A DNA stretch of 64,000 nucleotides from Candidatus Aminicenantota bacterium. Lineage in GTDB: Bacteria; Acidobacteriota; Aminicenantia; UBA2199. Under the pieces are notes generated by a model. That model ran no database searches. It was not told the DNA's origin and worked only from the letters and a program-made list of their open reading frames with translations. The translations under genes and the position numbers were made by a program. Shown piece after piece: positions 1 to 8,423 of this stretch. The first letter of the stretch is position 1. Each line of letters starts with the position of its first letter. The stretch covers positions 54,218 to 118,217 of the forward strand of contig JAPKZK010000136.1 of the NCBI GenBank assembly GCA_026393835.1. Reading direction: 5' to 3'.

Positions 1-789
1 CTCCTCCAATAATAACGTCGCAAACGTATGGCGAAACGTGTGCGGCGTTATGGACCTCCTGATATCGGCTAATCCCGCATATTTCTTTACCATGAACCGC
101 ACCGACTGCTCGGATAACCGCCGGCCTAACCGGTTACTAAAAAAATATATGATCTGACCTTCATCTCCCCCAGTATGAAATAATTCGATGTACTCCTCCA
201 GGATCGCCGCTATCTCCTCGCTGCATACCTGGATAATCCGCTCCCGACTTCCCTTCCCATTTACCTGGATGTATTTCCGCTCCAGGTTCACATGCTCCTT
301 TTTTAAATGACATAACTCCGATACCCGGATTCCAGTGGCAAACAATAACTCCAAAACAGAAATATCCCGCACAATGGACTTGTAAGCGTAGGTACTGCGA
401 TCCTCAAACTGCTGCTTTTGCCTGTAAACAACCTGGAATAAGGTCTTTACTTCTTCCAGCGTCAATGCGTCGGGCAAAACCAACGGTTCCCTGATCTTAA
501 TTCGCATCTTACGAAAAGGATTGACGGCTATTTTGTCCTCGAACTCCAGGTAATTGAAAAGCGCTTTCAAAGTGGCGATTTTTCGTTTCACGGTTTTTAT
601 TTTCCCTGTCTCATGGAGCCGCTGCAAATATTCCCGCAGTTTCTGTTTGTCTACTTGCCGGATATCGATTGCTTTCCCGTTGCTGGAAATAAATTGCTTG
701 AATTGGTTTAAATCAAGTTCATACGCTTTCAGCGTATGGGGGCTGAGGTTCTTTTCAACCCGGCAGTGAAACAAAAAATCCTCTGTCAT
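1..789 (-). CDS. Tyrosine recombinase, XerC/XerD type (C-terminus outside window)
   Basis: DNA strand-exchange enzyme of the phage-integrase / Xer family. The 263 visible residues start MTEDFLFHCRVEKNLSPHT, a SAM-like core-binding N-terminal domain. The catalytic domain follows, with Arg I in ATGIRVSELCHL, the beta-hairpin Lys in GKGSRER, and the HxxR box in HTFRHTFATLLLEE, the last codons in the window. The final His/Trp and nucleophilic Tyr would lie beyond base 1. The reading frame is intact to the window edge. An in-frame GTG at 807 is an alternative start; neither has a strong ribosome binding site. The size fits a chromosomal Xer enzyme or a mobile-element integrase, and the neighbouring decayed genes and repeats make the latter possible. 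Confidence 0.9.
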   Translation of the reverse strand, partial: MTEDFLFHCRVEKNLSPHTLKAYELDLNQFKQFISSNGKAIDIRQVDKQKLREYLQRLHETGKIKTVKRKIATLKALFNYLEFEDKIAVNPFRKMRIKIREPLVLPDALTLEEVKTLFQVVYRQKQQFEDRSTYAYKSIVRDISVLELLFATGIRVSELCHLKKEHVNLERKYIQVNGKGSRERIIQVCSEEIAAILEEYIELFHTGGDEGQIIYFFSNRLGRRLSEQSVRFMVKKYAGLADIRRSITPHTFRHTFATLLLEE

Positions 790-807
790 TTTTTCCAATT
801 TATTCAC

Positions 808-1342
808 GACGCACCACTTAATTGACCCGATTCTGGATTATCAGAAATGTATTATCTCATTTACTGCGCAAAATAGCAAATAGACAGGCGTTAATTATTC
901 AGAATAATTTATTTTTATGAAAATTCAAGCCCCACATCTTCACCTCTATAAAAAAATACCCGCGGAAAACCACATTGCCCGCGAAACACGCGAAACACGC
1001 GAAAAACATAAGCCACGGACGAACACGGACACTCACGGACAGAAAAGCAGAAGATAAGAAGTTGAGTTGGTGACACTTTGTGCCTTCGTGCCTTGGTGGC
1101 TATGCCTCAATTTCGATTTAGCCGCGAAGAACGCGAAGACACGCGAAGAAAAATCTGCCCACGAATTCCACGAATTAACACGAAAAACGAAAAACAATGG
1201 TCCACTGATTACACGGATTTACACGGATTTTTCCCTGCTCATCCGCTTTCCCCTGACTCCTGAATCCTAACCCCTGCCCCCTGTTTTTTTTCTTCATCAT
1301 TCATCATTCATCATTCATCATTCTATATATTTTTATCTGCTG
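808..1342. repeat. Mosaic intergenic repeats, no gene
   Basis: This stretch has no convincing gene. It is packed with short dispersed repeats: GCGAAACAC units (about 980-1007), a CCACGGAC-type copy (1013-1066), the reverse form of a CACCAAGG-type copy (1074-1100), a CGCGAAGA triplet (1121-1149), a CACGAATT/CACGGATT composite (1158-1230) and a (CATCATT)4 run (1295-1323). The same blocks recur elsewhere in the window in both orientations. Short open frames here are carried by the repeats and are not counted as genes. Confidence 0.7.
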
Positions 1343-1371
1343 TTGACAGACACTGAAGAAGCCTTTAAAAT
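1343..1371 (+). promoter_or_regulatory. Sigma70-type promoter of the Fic relic
   Basis: A perfect -35 (TTGACA, 1343-1348) lies 17 bp before a good -10 (TAAAAT, 1366-1371). A leader of about 40 nt with an AGGAGATAATAGG ribosome binding site leads to the ATG at 1416. The promoter is intact although the gene is not. Confidence 0.65.
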
Positions 1372-1415
1372 AAGACTCTAAAATCAAACATCCAATAGGA
1401 GATAATAGGAAAATC

Positions 1416-1995
1416 ATGAAAACATTGGAAATGCTGGTAGATAGGATACCCCCGGTACCCATGAGCACCTCCTGGTTGATTGCCGACCTGGCGGAATCAA
1501 AAGGGAAACAAGAACTTTTTAAAAAACAGTCTCCCCAAATATTGAAAACCCTCCGCGAAGTTGCTTTTACTCCTGGGATGTTACCACCTGGGGTATGAAG
1601 TCGGACGTTATATCAGCCTGGAACGTCTTATCGAAGACAATAAAGAACGCTATTACGAAACCCTGGAGAAAAGTTCAAAGTATTGGCATGAAGGAAAACA
1701 TGACCCATGGCCCTATATTAACTACTTACTCTTCATCATAAAAACTGCTTACCGGGAATTTGAAAGAAGAGCTGAGGGACAGAAAATTCCCAGGGGCGCC
1801 AAAACAGAAATGATTTTAAAGGCGGTAAACTCTTTTTATGACTCCTTCTCAATATCGGAACTTAATAGGGAATGCCCGGGTGTCAGCGTCGATATGATCA
1901 GGAAAATTCTAAAGGATCTAAGCAAACAGGGGAAAATAAATTCTTTGGGAAGAGGCCAAAATGCCCGCTGGGAAAAAACAAATAAAGGGAATTAG
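1416..1995 (+). pseudogene. Fic family protein relic, catalytic core deleted
   Basis: The first frame (1416-1598) encodes a Fic N-terminus: MKTLEMLVDRIPPVP, then an ADLAESKGKQELFKKQSP segment. A second frame, open to 1995, carries the end of a Fic protein: CYHLGYEVGRYISLERLIED, a WHEGKHDPWPYINYLLF helix and a C-terminal winged helix-turn-helix (about the last 60 residues). The middle, which should hold the HPFxDGNGR AMPylation motif, is absent, and the two parts meet out of frame near 1555-1565. Fic proteins of this group are usually about 340-370 residues, so roughly half is missing. It cannot be an active AMP transferase. The 5' end keeps its promoter and ribosome binding site. Confidence 0.75.
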
Positions 1996-2640
<645 letters not shown>

Positions 2641-2646
2641 TTTTTT

Positions 2647-3345
2647 TTAATCTACCTGGAAAATCCCTTCTGCCATATCCTGGTTGGCTTTCTCAAAATC
2701 TTCCGGACGACCGATATCCAACCAATATCCCTTAAAAGGATACACATCGATCCGCTGCTTCTCTTGCAATAATTTCAACATCAAATCATCAAACCCAAAC
2801 GGCCGGTCCCCCGGGACATAATCCAGCACCTTCTTATTAAACACATACACCCCCATACTCACACAATAATCATGCCGCGGTTTCTCCGTGAAACCCGTAA
2901 CCATGTTATCCTTGATCTCCATTACCCCGAAATCGATGTCCACTGTCCGTTTGAAAGTACCCACAGTCGCCAATGCCCCGGACTTCAGATGATAATTATA
3001 TATATCCATGAAATCGATGTCGGTCAATATATCCCCATTCATGGTCAAAAAATTATCCGGCAAATCTTTAAGCAATTTCAACGGCGCAATGGTTCCCATG
3101 GGCCGGTCTTCCATCGAATACTCGATGCGAACCCCAAACTTCTCCCCATGCCCGAAATACGCCATAATCAATTCCGCCATGTGATTTACACAGAAAACAA
3201 AATCCGTCACTCCAACCCGTTTCAATTGCTCGATTAAAATGGCTAAAATAGGCCTTTCACCTACCGGCGCCAACGGCTTGGGCAACACATACGTGTACGG
3301 CTTCAACCGCGTCCCCTTCCCTCCTGCTAAAATGATTGCTTTCAT
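2647..3345 (-). CDS. Sugar-1-phosphate nucleotidyltransferase
   Basis: It joins a nucleotide to a sugar-1-phosphate to make an NDP-sugar. The 232-residue protein opens with MKAIILAGGKGTRLKPYT, the nucleotide-binding signature of the RmlA / GMP family. It continues with KPLAPVGERPIL, the metal-binding NGDILTDID and a late GYWLDIGRPEDFEKAN. There is no left-handed beta-helix tail, so this is the short single-domain form, and sugar and base cannot be told. The start at 3345 is chosen because GGAGG sits 10 nt upstream; an ATG 7 codons earlier overlaps that site. It is the last gene of the minus-strand sugar operon. Its 3' end lies close to the repeats that end at 2640. Confidence 0.88.
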   Translation of the reverse strand: MKAIILAGGKGTRLKPYTYVLPKPLAPVGERPILAILIEQLKRVGVTDFVFCVNHMAELIMAYFGHGEKFGVRIEYSMEDRPMGTIAPLKLLKDLPDNFLTMNGDILTDIDFMDIYNYHLKSGALATVGTFKRTVDIDFGVMEIKDNMVTGFTEKPRHDYCVSMGVYVFNKKVLDYVPGDRPFGFDDLMLKLLQEKQRIDVYPFKGYWLDIGRPEDFEKANQDMAEGIFQVD

Positions 3346-3378
3346 ATTTTTATTGCCTCCGGGCATAAAGTAACTAGA

Positions 3379-3476
3379 ATGATGAGTTATGAATGATGAA
3401 TGATGAAAAATATATTTTTATGGGATTAAAATTATTTCTTTTCAAATTCTTCTTCATCATTCATCATTCATCATTC
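3379..3476. repeat. Inverted CATCATT / AATGATG repeat pair
   Basis: An AATGATGA-rich arm (about 3379-3410) and a (CATCATT)3 arm (3455-3476) can pair across the gap between the dehydrogenase and the nucleotidyltransferase genes. The dehydrogenase stop codon (TGA, 3471-3473) is formed by the repeat itself. It could act as an RNA hairpin inside the operon; this is inference. Confidence 0.5.
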
Positions 3477-4850
3477 GAAGTGAGTTAGCGCCTTCTTGCC
3501 AATAGGGTAAACATTGAAACCGATCTCATACAATTTCCCATGATCCAATATGTTCCGGCCATCAAAAATAAACGCCGGCTTCTTCATCGATCGATATATC
3601 CTCTCAAAATCAAGATGCCGATATTCCTCCCATTCGGTAATAACCGCTATCGCATACGCATCTTCCGCTGCCTTATAAGGATCACTCTCATAACTCACCC
3701 TACCATTCGTACCCTGCAAATCCTGTTTGGCGTTTCCCAACGCCTGCGGGTCCGTGATGGCCACATAAGCATGCTCTTCCAATAAATCCCGCGTCACCTG
3801 GAAAGCAGGAGACTCCCGCGTGTCGCCCGTGTTGGCTTTAAAAGCAAACCCAAACAACGCAATCTTTTTCCCGGCAATAGTATTAAACATCGCCCGCACA
3901 ATCCCCTGCACAAAACGCCGCTTCTGGTACTCGTTCATTTTGACCACCAATTCCCAGTAATCGGCCACTTCCGTCAACCCATAACTCTTACAAATGTAAA
4001 CCAGGTTCAAGATGTCTTTTTGAAAACAGGAACCGCCAAACCCAATACTGGCATTGAGAAACTTAGACCCGATTCGTGAATCGCTGCCGATAGCATAGGC
4101 GATTTCGGAAATATCCGCGTCTGCTTTTTCACAAAGAGCGGAAATCGCATTGACGGAAGATATCCGCTGGGCAAGGAACGCATTGGCCACCAGCTTGGAA
4201 AGTTCCGCGGACCAGAGATTGGTGGTGATAATCTTTTCCCTGGGAATCCAATGGGCGTAAATATCCACCAGTTCTTTTTCAGCGGCCAGGCCTTCCGGGG
4301 TTCGGTGGGCGCCGATCAACACCCGGTCCGGTTCCAGCAGGTCCATGACCGCGCTGCCTTCGGCTAAGAATTCCGGGTTGGAAAGCACTTCGAACCGAAT
4401 ACCCCCACGCCTAGCTTTTAAAATACGTTCCATGGCTTCGGCGGTGCGCACCGGCAGCGTGCTTTTCTCAACGATTATTTTATCGCCCTGGGAATGGGCC
4501 ACAATGGCATGGGCCGTATTCTCCCAATGCTGTAAATCGGAAGCCATGCCCGCCCCCTCGCCAAAAGTCTTGGTGGGCGTATTAACGGAAACAAAAATAA
4601 TATCGGCCTTTTTGATCCCTTCCGCGATTTCTGTTGAGAAAAAAAGGTTCTTGCCCCGCACCTGGTTGACGATTTCAGCCAGCCCGGGCTCGAAAATAGG
4701 AATGTCGCCGGAATTCCACTGCCGGATGCGTTCCGCATTGATATCCACAATTTCTACCCGTAATTCCGGGCACTTCAGGGCGATGGCCGCCATGGTGGGC
4801 CCACCCACATAACCGGCCCCAATACACAATATGTTCTTCTTAAATTCCAT
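3471..4850 (-). CDS. ugd: UDP-glucose 6-dehydrogenase
   Basis: It oxidises UDP-glucose to UDP-glucuronate with two NAD+. The 459 residues show the N-terminal Rossmann motif IGAGYVGGPT, SVNTPTKT, the EKSTLPVRTAE stretch and the catalytic cysteine in FGGSCFQKDILNLVY, followed by a second NAD-type domain with GFAFKANTGDTRESPA. The FQKDILNLVYIC and YQKRRFV segments are like the eukaryotic-type enzyme rather than the shorter common bacterial Ugd. ATG at 4850 has GAGG 8 nt upstream; an ATG six codons earlier lacks a site. Its product is the substrate expected by the epimerase at the head of the operon. Confidence 0.92.
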   Translation of the reverse strand: MEFKKNILCIGAGYVGGPTMAAIALKCPELRVEIVDINAERIRQWNSGDIPIFEPGLAEIVNQVRGKNLFFSTEIAEGIKKADIIFVSVNTPTKTFGEGAGMASDLQHWENTAHAIVAHSQGDKIIVEKSTLPVRTAEAMERILKARRGGIRFEVLSNPEFLAEGSAVMDLLEPDRVLIGAHRTPEGLAAEKELVDIYAHWIPREKIITTNLWSAELSKLVANAFLAQRISSVNAISALCEKADADISEIAYAIGSDSRIGSKFLNASIGFGGSCFQKDILNLVYICKSYGLTEVADYWELVVKMNEYQKRRFVQGIVRAMFNTIAGKKIALFGFAFKANTGDTRESPAFQVTRDLLEEHAYVAITDPQALGNAKQDLQGTNGRVSYESDPYKAAEDAYAIAVITEWEEYRHLDFERIYRSMKKPAFIFDGRNILDHGKLYEIGFNVYPIGKKALTHFE

Positions 4851-4905
4851 TCGGTTTTCCTCTTCCATTTGCCGCTAAAACAATATGGCGCAATGTTTTT
4901 TATAA

Positions 4906-5901
4906 TTAGACATTATATATTTTTATTTTGTAATTTTCAAGGTTTTTGGCGATCCATTCAATGGTCTCTGCCAATCCCTGTTCCAGGGTGTATTGCGGCG
5001 TATAACCCACCAGTTCCTTGATTTTCCTGTTGTCGCATTTCAACCGTGCCACTTCCGAATTGACCGGTCTAAACCGCGTTTCTTCCGGGACAACCATGGC
5101 ATTCGAATGCATCAGTTTTTTAATCGTTTCCACCAGTTCCCCAATGGAAATTTCCGTATCGGACCCAATGTTGACCGTTTCGCCCACGGCCTTATCGCAT
5201 TCCGCTAGTTGCAGGATGCCGGTAACAATATCTTTGACATAATTAAAATCCCGCGTCGTTGAAAGGTTTCCTAACCGTATCTCTTTTCCACCTCCGGCGA
5301 TCTGGGAGATGACGGCAGGGATAACGGCCCTGGCAGATTGCCGGGGTCCGTAGGTATTAAAGGGCCGGGCAATAATAACAGGCAGTTCATAAGAATAATA
5401 AAAACTCAACGCCATGGCATCCCCCCCGATTTTACTGGCGCTGTAAGGGGATTGCGGCCGCTGGGGATGGTTCTCGTCCATAGGTATGTAACGGGCCGAG
5501 CCGTAGACTTCAGAGGTGGAAGTCTGAATGATCCGTTGGCAGCCGCTTTCCAACGCGGCCTGGCAGATATTTAAAGCGCCTTTGATATTGGTTTCCACGT
5601 AACTGTCCGGCGCGCTGTAAGAGTAGGGGATGGCGATTAGGGCGGCAAGGTTGAAAATAACATCCATGCCGCGGGTAATTTTATTTATAAAATGGCCGTC
5701 CCGGACATCGCCGGGAATGACCCGGATATCTTCCAGGCAATCGATGTTTTCCAATTTCTCCAGCCAGCCCCAATTATTAAAGGAGTTGTAATAAGATAAT
5801 GCGTTGACATGGGCGCCTTTTTTTACCAGGGCCTCTACCAGGTGGGAGCCGATAAAACCGTCGGCGCCGGTAACCAGGATATTTTTATCGTTTAATTCCA
5901 T
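4906..5901 (-). CDS. LegB-like NAD-dependent nucleotide-sugar 4,6-dehydratase
   Basis: Extended short-chain dehydrogenase of 331 residues. It shows the NAD motif GADGFIGSHL, TSTSEVYG and the catalytic YSASK (Tyr-x3-Lys). The YYNSFNNWGWL and LAALIAIPYSY stretches and PFNTYGPRQSARAVIP fit the LegB / PglF-like group that makes 4-keto-6-deoxy HexNAc intermediates for legionaminic- or bacillosamine-type sugars. The start overlaps the end of the upstream epimerase by 17 nt, so translation is probably coupled. The exact substrate (UDP- or GDP-GlcNAc, or another) cannot be read from sequence. Confidence 0.85.
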   Translation of the reverse strand: MELNDKNILVTGADGFIGSHLVEALVKKGAHVNALSYYNSFNNWGWLEKLENIDCLEDIRVIPGDVRDGHFINKITRGMDVIFNLAALIAIPYSYSAPDSYVETNIKGALNICQAALESGCQRIIQTSTSEVYGSARYIPMDENHPQRPQSPYSASKIGGDAMALSFYYSYELPVIIARPFNTYGPRQSARAVIPAVISQIAGGGKEIRLGNLSTTRDFNYVKDIVTGILQLAECDKAVGETVNIGSDTEISIGELVETIKKLMHSNAMVVPEETRFRPVNSEVARLKCDNRKIKELVGYTPQYTLEQGLAETIEWIAKNLENYKIKIYNV

Positions 5902-6994
5902 AGTAATTCAAATACCATTCCACGAATTTTGCGATCCCTGCTTCGATGGATGTTGTAGGCTGAAACCCCGTATATTCCAGCAGGTCTGTTGTGTCCGCGG
6001 AAGTTTCTTTCATATCGCCTTGCTGCAGCGGCAGTAATTTTTTCTCTACCTTTTTCCCCAGGTTTTTCTCGATTAACTCGATAAAATACAGTAAATCTAC
6101 GGGCTGCCGGCTGCCGATGTTAAAGAGACGGTAAGGGGCGCGCGAAGTGCCCGGGTCCGGGTTTCGCCCGTCCCACATGGGGTTGCCTTCGGGGACTTTT
6201 AGCATGATGTTGTAAACGCCGGTCACGATGTCGTCGATAAAGGTGAAATCCCGTTTCATATCGCCGTAGTTAAACACTTCGACGGCGTCGCCGGCGAGGA
6301 TTTTGCGGGTAAACAGGAAATAGGACATATCCGGGCGTCCCCAGGGGCCGTAAACGGTAAAGAACCGTAACCCGGTGGTGGGCACGCCGTAGAGGTGGGA
6401 ATACGTATGGGCCATCAGTTCGTTTGCTTTTTTAGTGGCCGCGTAAAGGGATACCGGGTGGTCTACGTTGTGATGAACGGAAAAGGGCATGGTTTCATTG
6501 GAGCCGTATACGGATGAGGAGGAAGAGTAGACCAGGTGTTTGATACATTGGCAGTTATGGCGGCAGGTTTCCAGGATGTTGATGAAGGCGATGATATTGC
6601 TGTCGATGTAGGCGTGGGGGTTTTCCACCGAATAGCGCACGCCGGTTTGGGCGGCCAGGTGTACGACGTAATCCGGCTGCTCTGTCGCGACTATTTTTTC
6701 CAGGGCTTCCCTGTCCGTTAAATCCCGCGGGAAGAAGACCAACCGACCGGTTGCCGGTCTCTCCAGGGATATCGGTTCCTTGCGTGCGACCTGTCCCAGT
6801 TGTGCATCGGAGAAACCCAGTTCCTTAATGCGGGACAGTTTCAGGTTTACGTCGTAATAGGGGTTCAGGTTATCGATGCCGATGACGTGGTAGCCCAGGG
6901 AGATTAATTTCCGGGTAAAATGGAACCCGATAAAGCCGGCGGTCCCGGTGACCAGGACTTTAAGTTTTGTTTTAGCATCGTTATTTATCGTCAT
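5885..6994 (-). CDS. UDP-glucuronate 4-epimerase-like NAD-dependent epimerase
   Basis: Interconverts UDP-glucuronate and UDP-galacturonate in this family. Features are GTAGFIGFHF (NAD binding), the family stretch NLNPYYDVNLK, HLAAQTGVRYSVENPHAYID, YSSSSSVYG and SLYAATKKANELMAH (YxxxK). The ATG at 6994 is chosen because a promoter -10 ends only 9 nt upstream; the longer reading to 7039 would run through the promoter. There is no Shine-Dalgarno sequence, so the message is probably leaderless. It heads the four-gene minus-strand sugar operon, whose dehydrogenase supplies UDP-glucuronate. Confidence 0.88.
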   Translation of the reverse strand: MTINNDAKTKLKVLVTGTAGFIGFHFTRKLISLGYHVIGIDNLNPYYDVNLKLSRIKELGFSDAQLGQVARKEPISLERPATGRLVFFPRDLTDREALEKIVATEQPDYVVHLAAQTGVRYSVENPHAYIDSNIIAFINILETCRHNCQCIKHLVYSSSSSVYGSNETMPFSVHHNVDHPVSLYAATKKANELMAHTYSHLYGVPTTGLRFFTVYGPWGRPDMSYFLFTRKILAGDAVEVFNYGDMKRDFTFIDDIVTGVYNIMLKVPEGNPMWDGRNPDPGTSRAPYRLFNIGSRQPVDLLYFIELIEKNLGKKVEKKLLPLQQGDMKETSADTTDLLEYTGFQPTTSIEAGIAKFVEWYLNYYGIKR

Positions 6995-7003
6995 AAGGAG
7001 TGT

Positions 7004-7032
7004 ATTGTAACACAACCGAAGCAAGGGCGCAA
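7004..7032 (-). promoter_or_regulatory. Promoter of the nucleotide-sugar operon
   Basis: On the minus strand, TTGCGC (7027-7032) is followed after 17 bp by TACAAT (7004-7009). The expected transcription start is at or within a few bases of the ATG at 6994, a leaderless arrangement. The -35 lies in a short AATGTGC tandem repeat (about 7030-7055). Confidence 0.6.
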
Positions 7033-7079
7033 TGTGCAATGTGCAATGTGCAATGTTTCTTCTTTTCAGATTGGCGCTA

Positions 7080-7108
7080 TTGATTATTGGGGAGAACTGT
7101 AGTATAAT
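7080..7108 (+). promoter_or_regulatory. Promoter of the DUF6677-like gene
   Basis: TTGATT (7080-7085), a 17-bp spacer, then a perfect TATAAT (7103-7108). Only 6 nt separate the -10 from the ATG at 7115, so transcription should begin at the start codon. It is divergent from the sugar-operon promoter. Confidence 0.65.
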
Positions 7109-7114
7109 AAATTC

Positions 7115-7477
7115 ATGAAACCATATTACATATTATTCTTGTCGTGGCTGTTTCCCGGTATGGGACATATTGTTCAGAAGAAGTATCTGAAGGGTGTTGT
7201 TTTCCTGGTAGGGATAATGTTGCTCTTGCTTTTTGGCCTTATCATGCAGGGTAAATTTTACGATACCGGTCAATTTCACCCGTTACTGCTGCTCGGGTTC
7301 CTGGGCGACCTGGGCAGTGGGGTGTTCTATTTTATCATCAAGTTCCTGGGCCTGGGAAAAGGAAATATCGAAGCGGTTACTTTTCAATACGGCACCACCT
7401 ACCTGGTGGTGGCAGGTTTTATGAATTACCTGGTGGCATTGAATGCCTTCGATATAGCTAAAGGAAGGCGAAAATGA
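7115..7477 (+). CDS. Small membrane protein, DUF6677-like
   Basis: The 120 residues open with MKPYYILFLSWLFPGMGHIVQKKYLKG, which fits the TM2-like, DUF6677 pattern of a short helix, a GMGH turn and a positively charged loop. Hydrophobic segments lie at about residues 5-20, 27-45 and 56-76, with a further one near 95-110. Function is unknown. The start has no ribosome binding site but sits 6 nt after a strong -10. It overlaps the next small gene by 4 nt. Confidence 0.7.
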   Translation: MKPYYILFLSWLFPGMGHIVQKKYLKGVVFLVGIMLLLLFGLIMQGKFYDTGQFHPLLLLGFLGDLGSGVFYFIIKFLGLGKGNIEAVTFQYGTTYLVVAGFMNYLVALNAFDIAKGRRK

Positions 7478-7647
7478 TCTTTAAAAGTCACTTCATTTCA
7501 ATGATAATTTTTGCGGTTATCGTGTCCACCCTGCTGGCGTTTATCCGCTATGATGAAAAAAAGGATATTCTAAAATACGGGTTAAAACTGTTCATTTATA
7601 TGACCTGTGGAGTTATCGTCGTCAGCTACCTGATGCGGTATTTATAA
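7474..7647 (+). CDS. Small two-helix membrane protein
   Basis: 57 residues, starting MIFKSHFISMIIFAVIVSTL. The ATG overlaps the stop of the preceding gene (ATGA), which argues for translational coupling. Two hydrophobic helices (about residues 8-26 and 38-55) are separated by the charged loop RYDEKKDILKYG. No family is recognised. The overlap and the matching membrane character suggest it works with the DUF6677-like protein. Confidence 0.6.
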   Translation: MIFKSHFISMIIFAVIVSTLLAFIRYDEKKDILKYGLKLFIYMTCGVIVVSYLMRYL

Positions 7648-7693
7648 AAGATAAACAAGCCCACGAATTACACGAAGCCGGATTAAAAGGAGT

Positions 7694-7781
7694 AAATGTC
7701 AATTTTTATAAAGATTGACATTTTTAAAACCTCTCTAATCAAGCGTTTCAAAAAAAAGATGTCAATTATTATAAACATTGA
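7694..7781. promoter_or_regulatory. Two matching palindromes, possible operators
   Basis: A perfect 10-bp inverted repeat (AAATGTCAAT, 7694-7703, with ATTGACATTT, 7714-7723) encloses a 10-nt spacer containing TATAAA. A second, weaker copy has TCAAT at 7762-7766 and ATTGA at 7777-7781 with the same 10-nt spacer and the same TATAAA. The second overlaps the -35 region proposed for the lipoprotein gene. The identical geometry suggests binding sites of a dimeric regulator; the first might instead be a weak terminator for the genes upstream. Confidence 0.45.
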
Positions 7782-7805
7782 ACAAAAAACCGGGGATTAT
7801 ACTAT
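7778..7805 (+). promoter_or_regulatory. Candidate promoter of the lipoprotein gene
   Basis: TTGAAC (7778-7783) and TACTAT (7800-7805) are separated by 16 bp. The -35 overlaps the right half of the second palindrome, so a bound protein would block it. A GGAGG site precedes the ATG at 7845. Confidence 0.4.
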
Positions 7806-7844
7806 CTTAGAAATGAAAACCATTTCCAGGGAGGTAATAGGAAA

Positions 7845-8366
7845 ATGAAAACCAAGAAATTAACGCTTTTTCGAGTTGCGCAGATCTGTTTGATTGGAGG
7901 ATTAACGTTAGTTCTGAGTAGTTGCGGCGGCGAAAAGAAAGTTGGCTGCCTGGACACAGGCGGGATTACTCCCGACTTCTCAAGCTTACCCCCCGGACCG
8001 CTGGCCATGTTCACGGTTGACAACGTGGACGGCATTCGCCTTTATCGCCTGGTTAAACGCGAAGGCGCTTCGCTCTGGTGCATTGACGGCGAAGAGCTTC
8101 CCCCGGGCAGCGGGAACCGGAAAGATGCGGCAGTCATGTTATTGTTCCATAAATTACCCTGTAAAGTCTCGGTGATTACCGCTGAAGTTCACGGACACGG
8201 TCATGTCGCCCGTATGGTCGCGGCCCAACCGGATGGAACAACCCAAACGGCCATATGCCCCGGTGATAAACGGGTGTTGACGCTTCATGCCGAGGCCGAT
8301 AACCATTTTATCTATGCAATACTTTCAGGACAGGAAGCGGAATGGCTTAAATTCCGGTTGGAATAA
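7845..8366 (+). CDS. Predicted lipoprotein of unknown function
   Basis: 173 residues. A positively charged start (MKTKKLTLFRV), a hydrophobic stretch and the lipobox LSSC (Cys at about 27) predict a lipid-anchored envelope protein. The mature part has four further cysteines and a glycine/histidine patch (EVHGHGHVARM). No family is recognised. A clear GGAGG ribosome binding site lies upstream of the ATG. The large membrane-spanning synthase-like gene follows after 57 nt, so the two may share a transcript. Confidence 0.7.
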   Translation: MKTKKLTLFRVAQICLIGGLTLVLSSCGGEKKVGCLDTGGITPDFSSLPPGPLAMFTVDNVDGIRLYRLVKREGASLWCIDGEELPPGSGNRKDAAVMLLFHKLPCKVSVITAEVHGHGHVARMVAAQPDGTTQTAICPGDKRVLTLHAEADNHFIYAILSGQEAEWLKFRLE

Positions 8367-8423
8367 GATATGGAGGTATGAAAGAAATTTTGCATAAAAA
8401 ACGAAAATATGATAAACTAAAAT

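Noticed and set aside
980..1150. CRISPR array suggested by regularly spaced GCGAAACAC / CGCGAAGA units
   Set aside because: Units are about 10 bp without unique spacers of 30 bp, and no cas gene is near.
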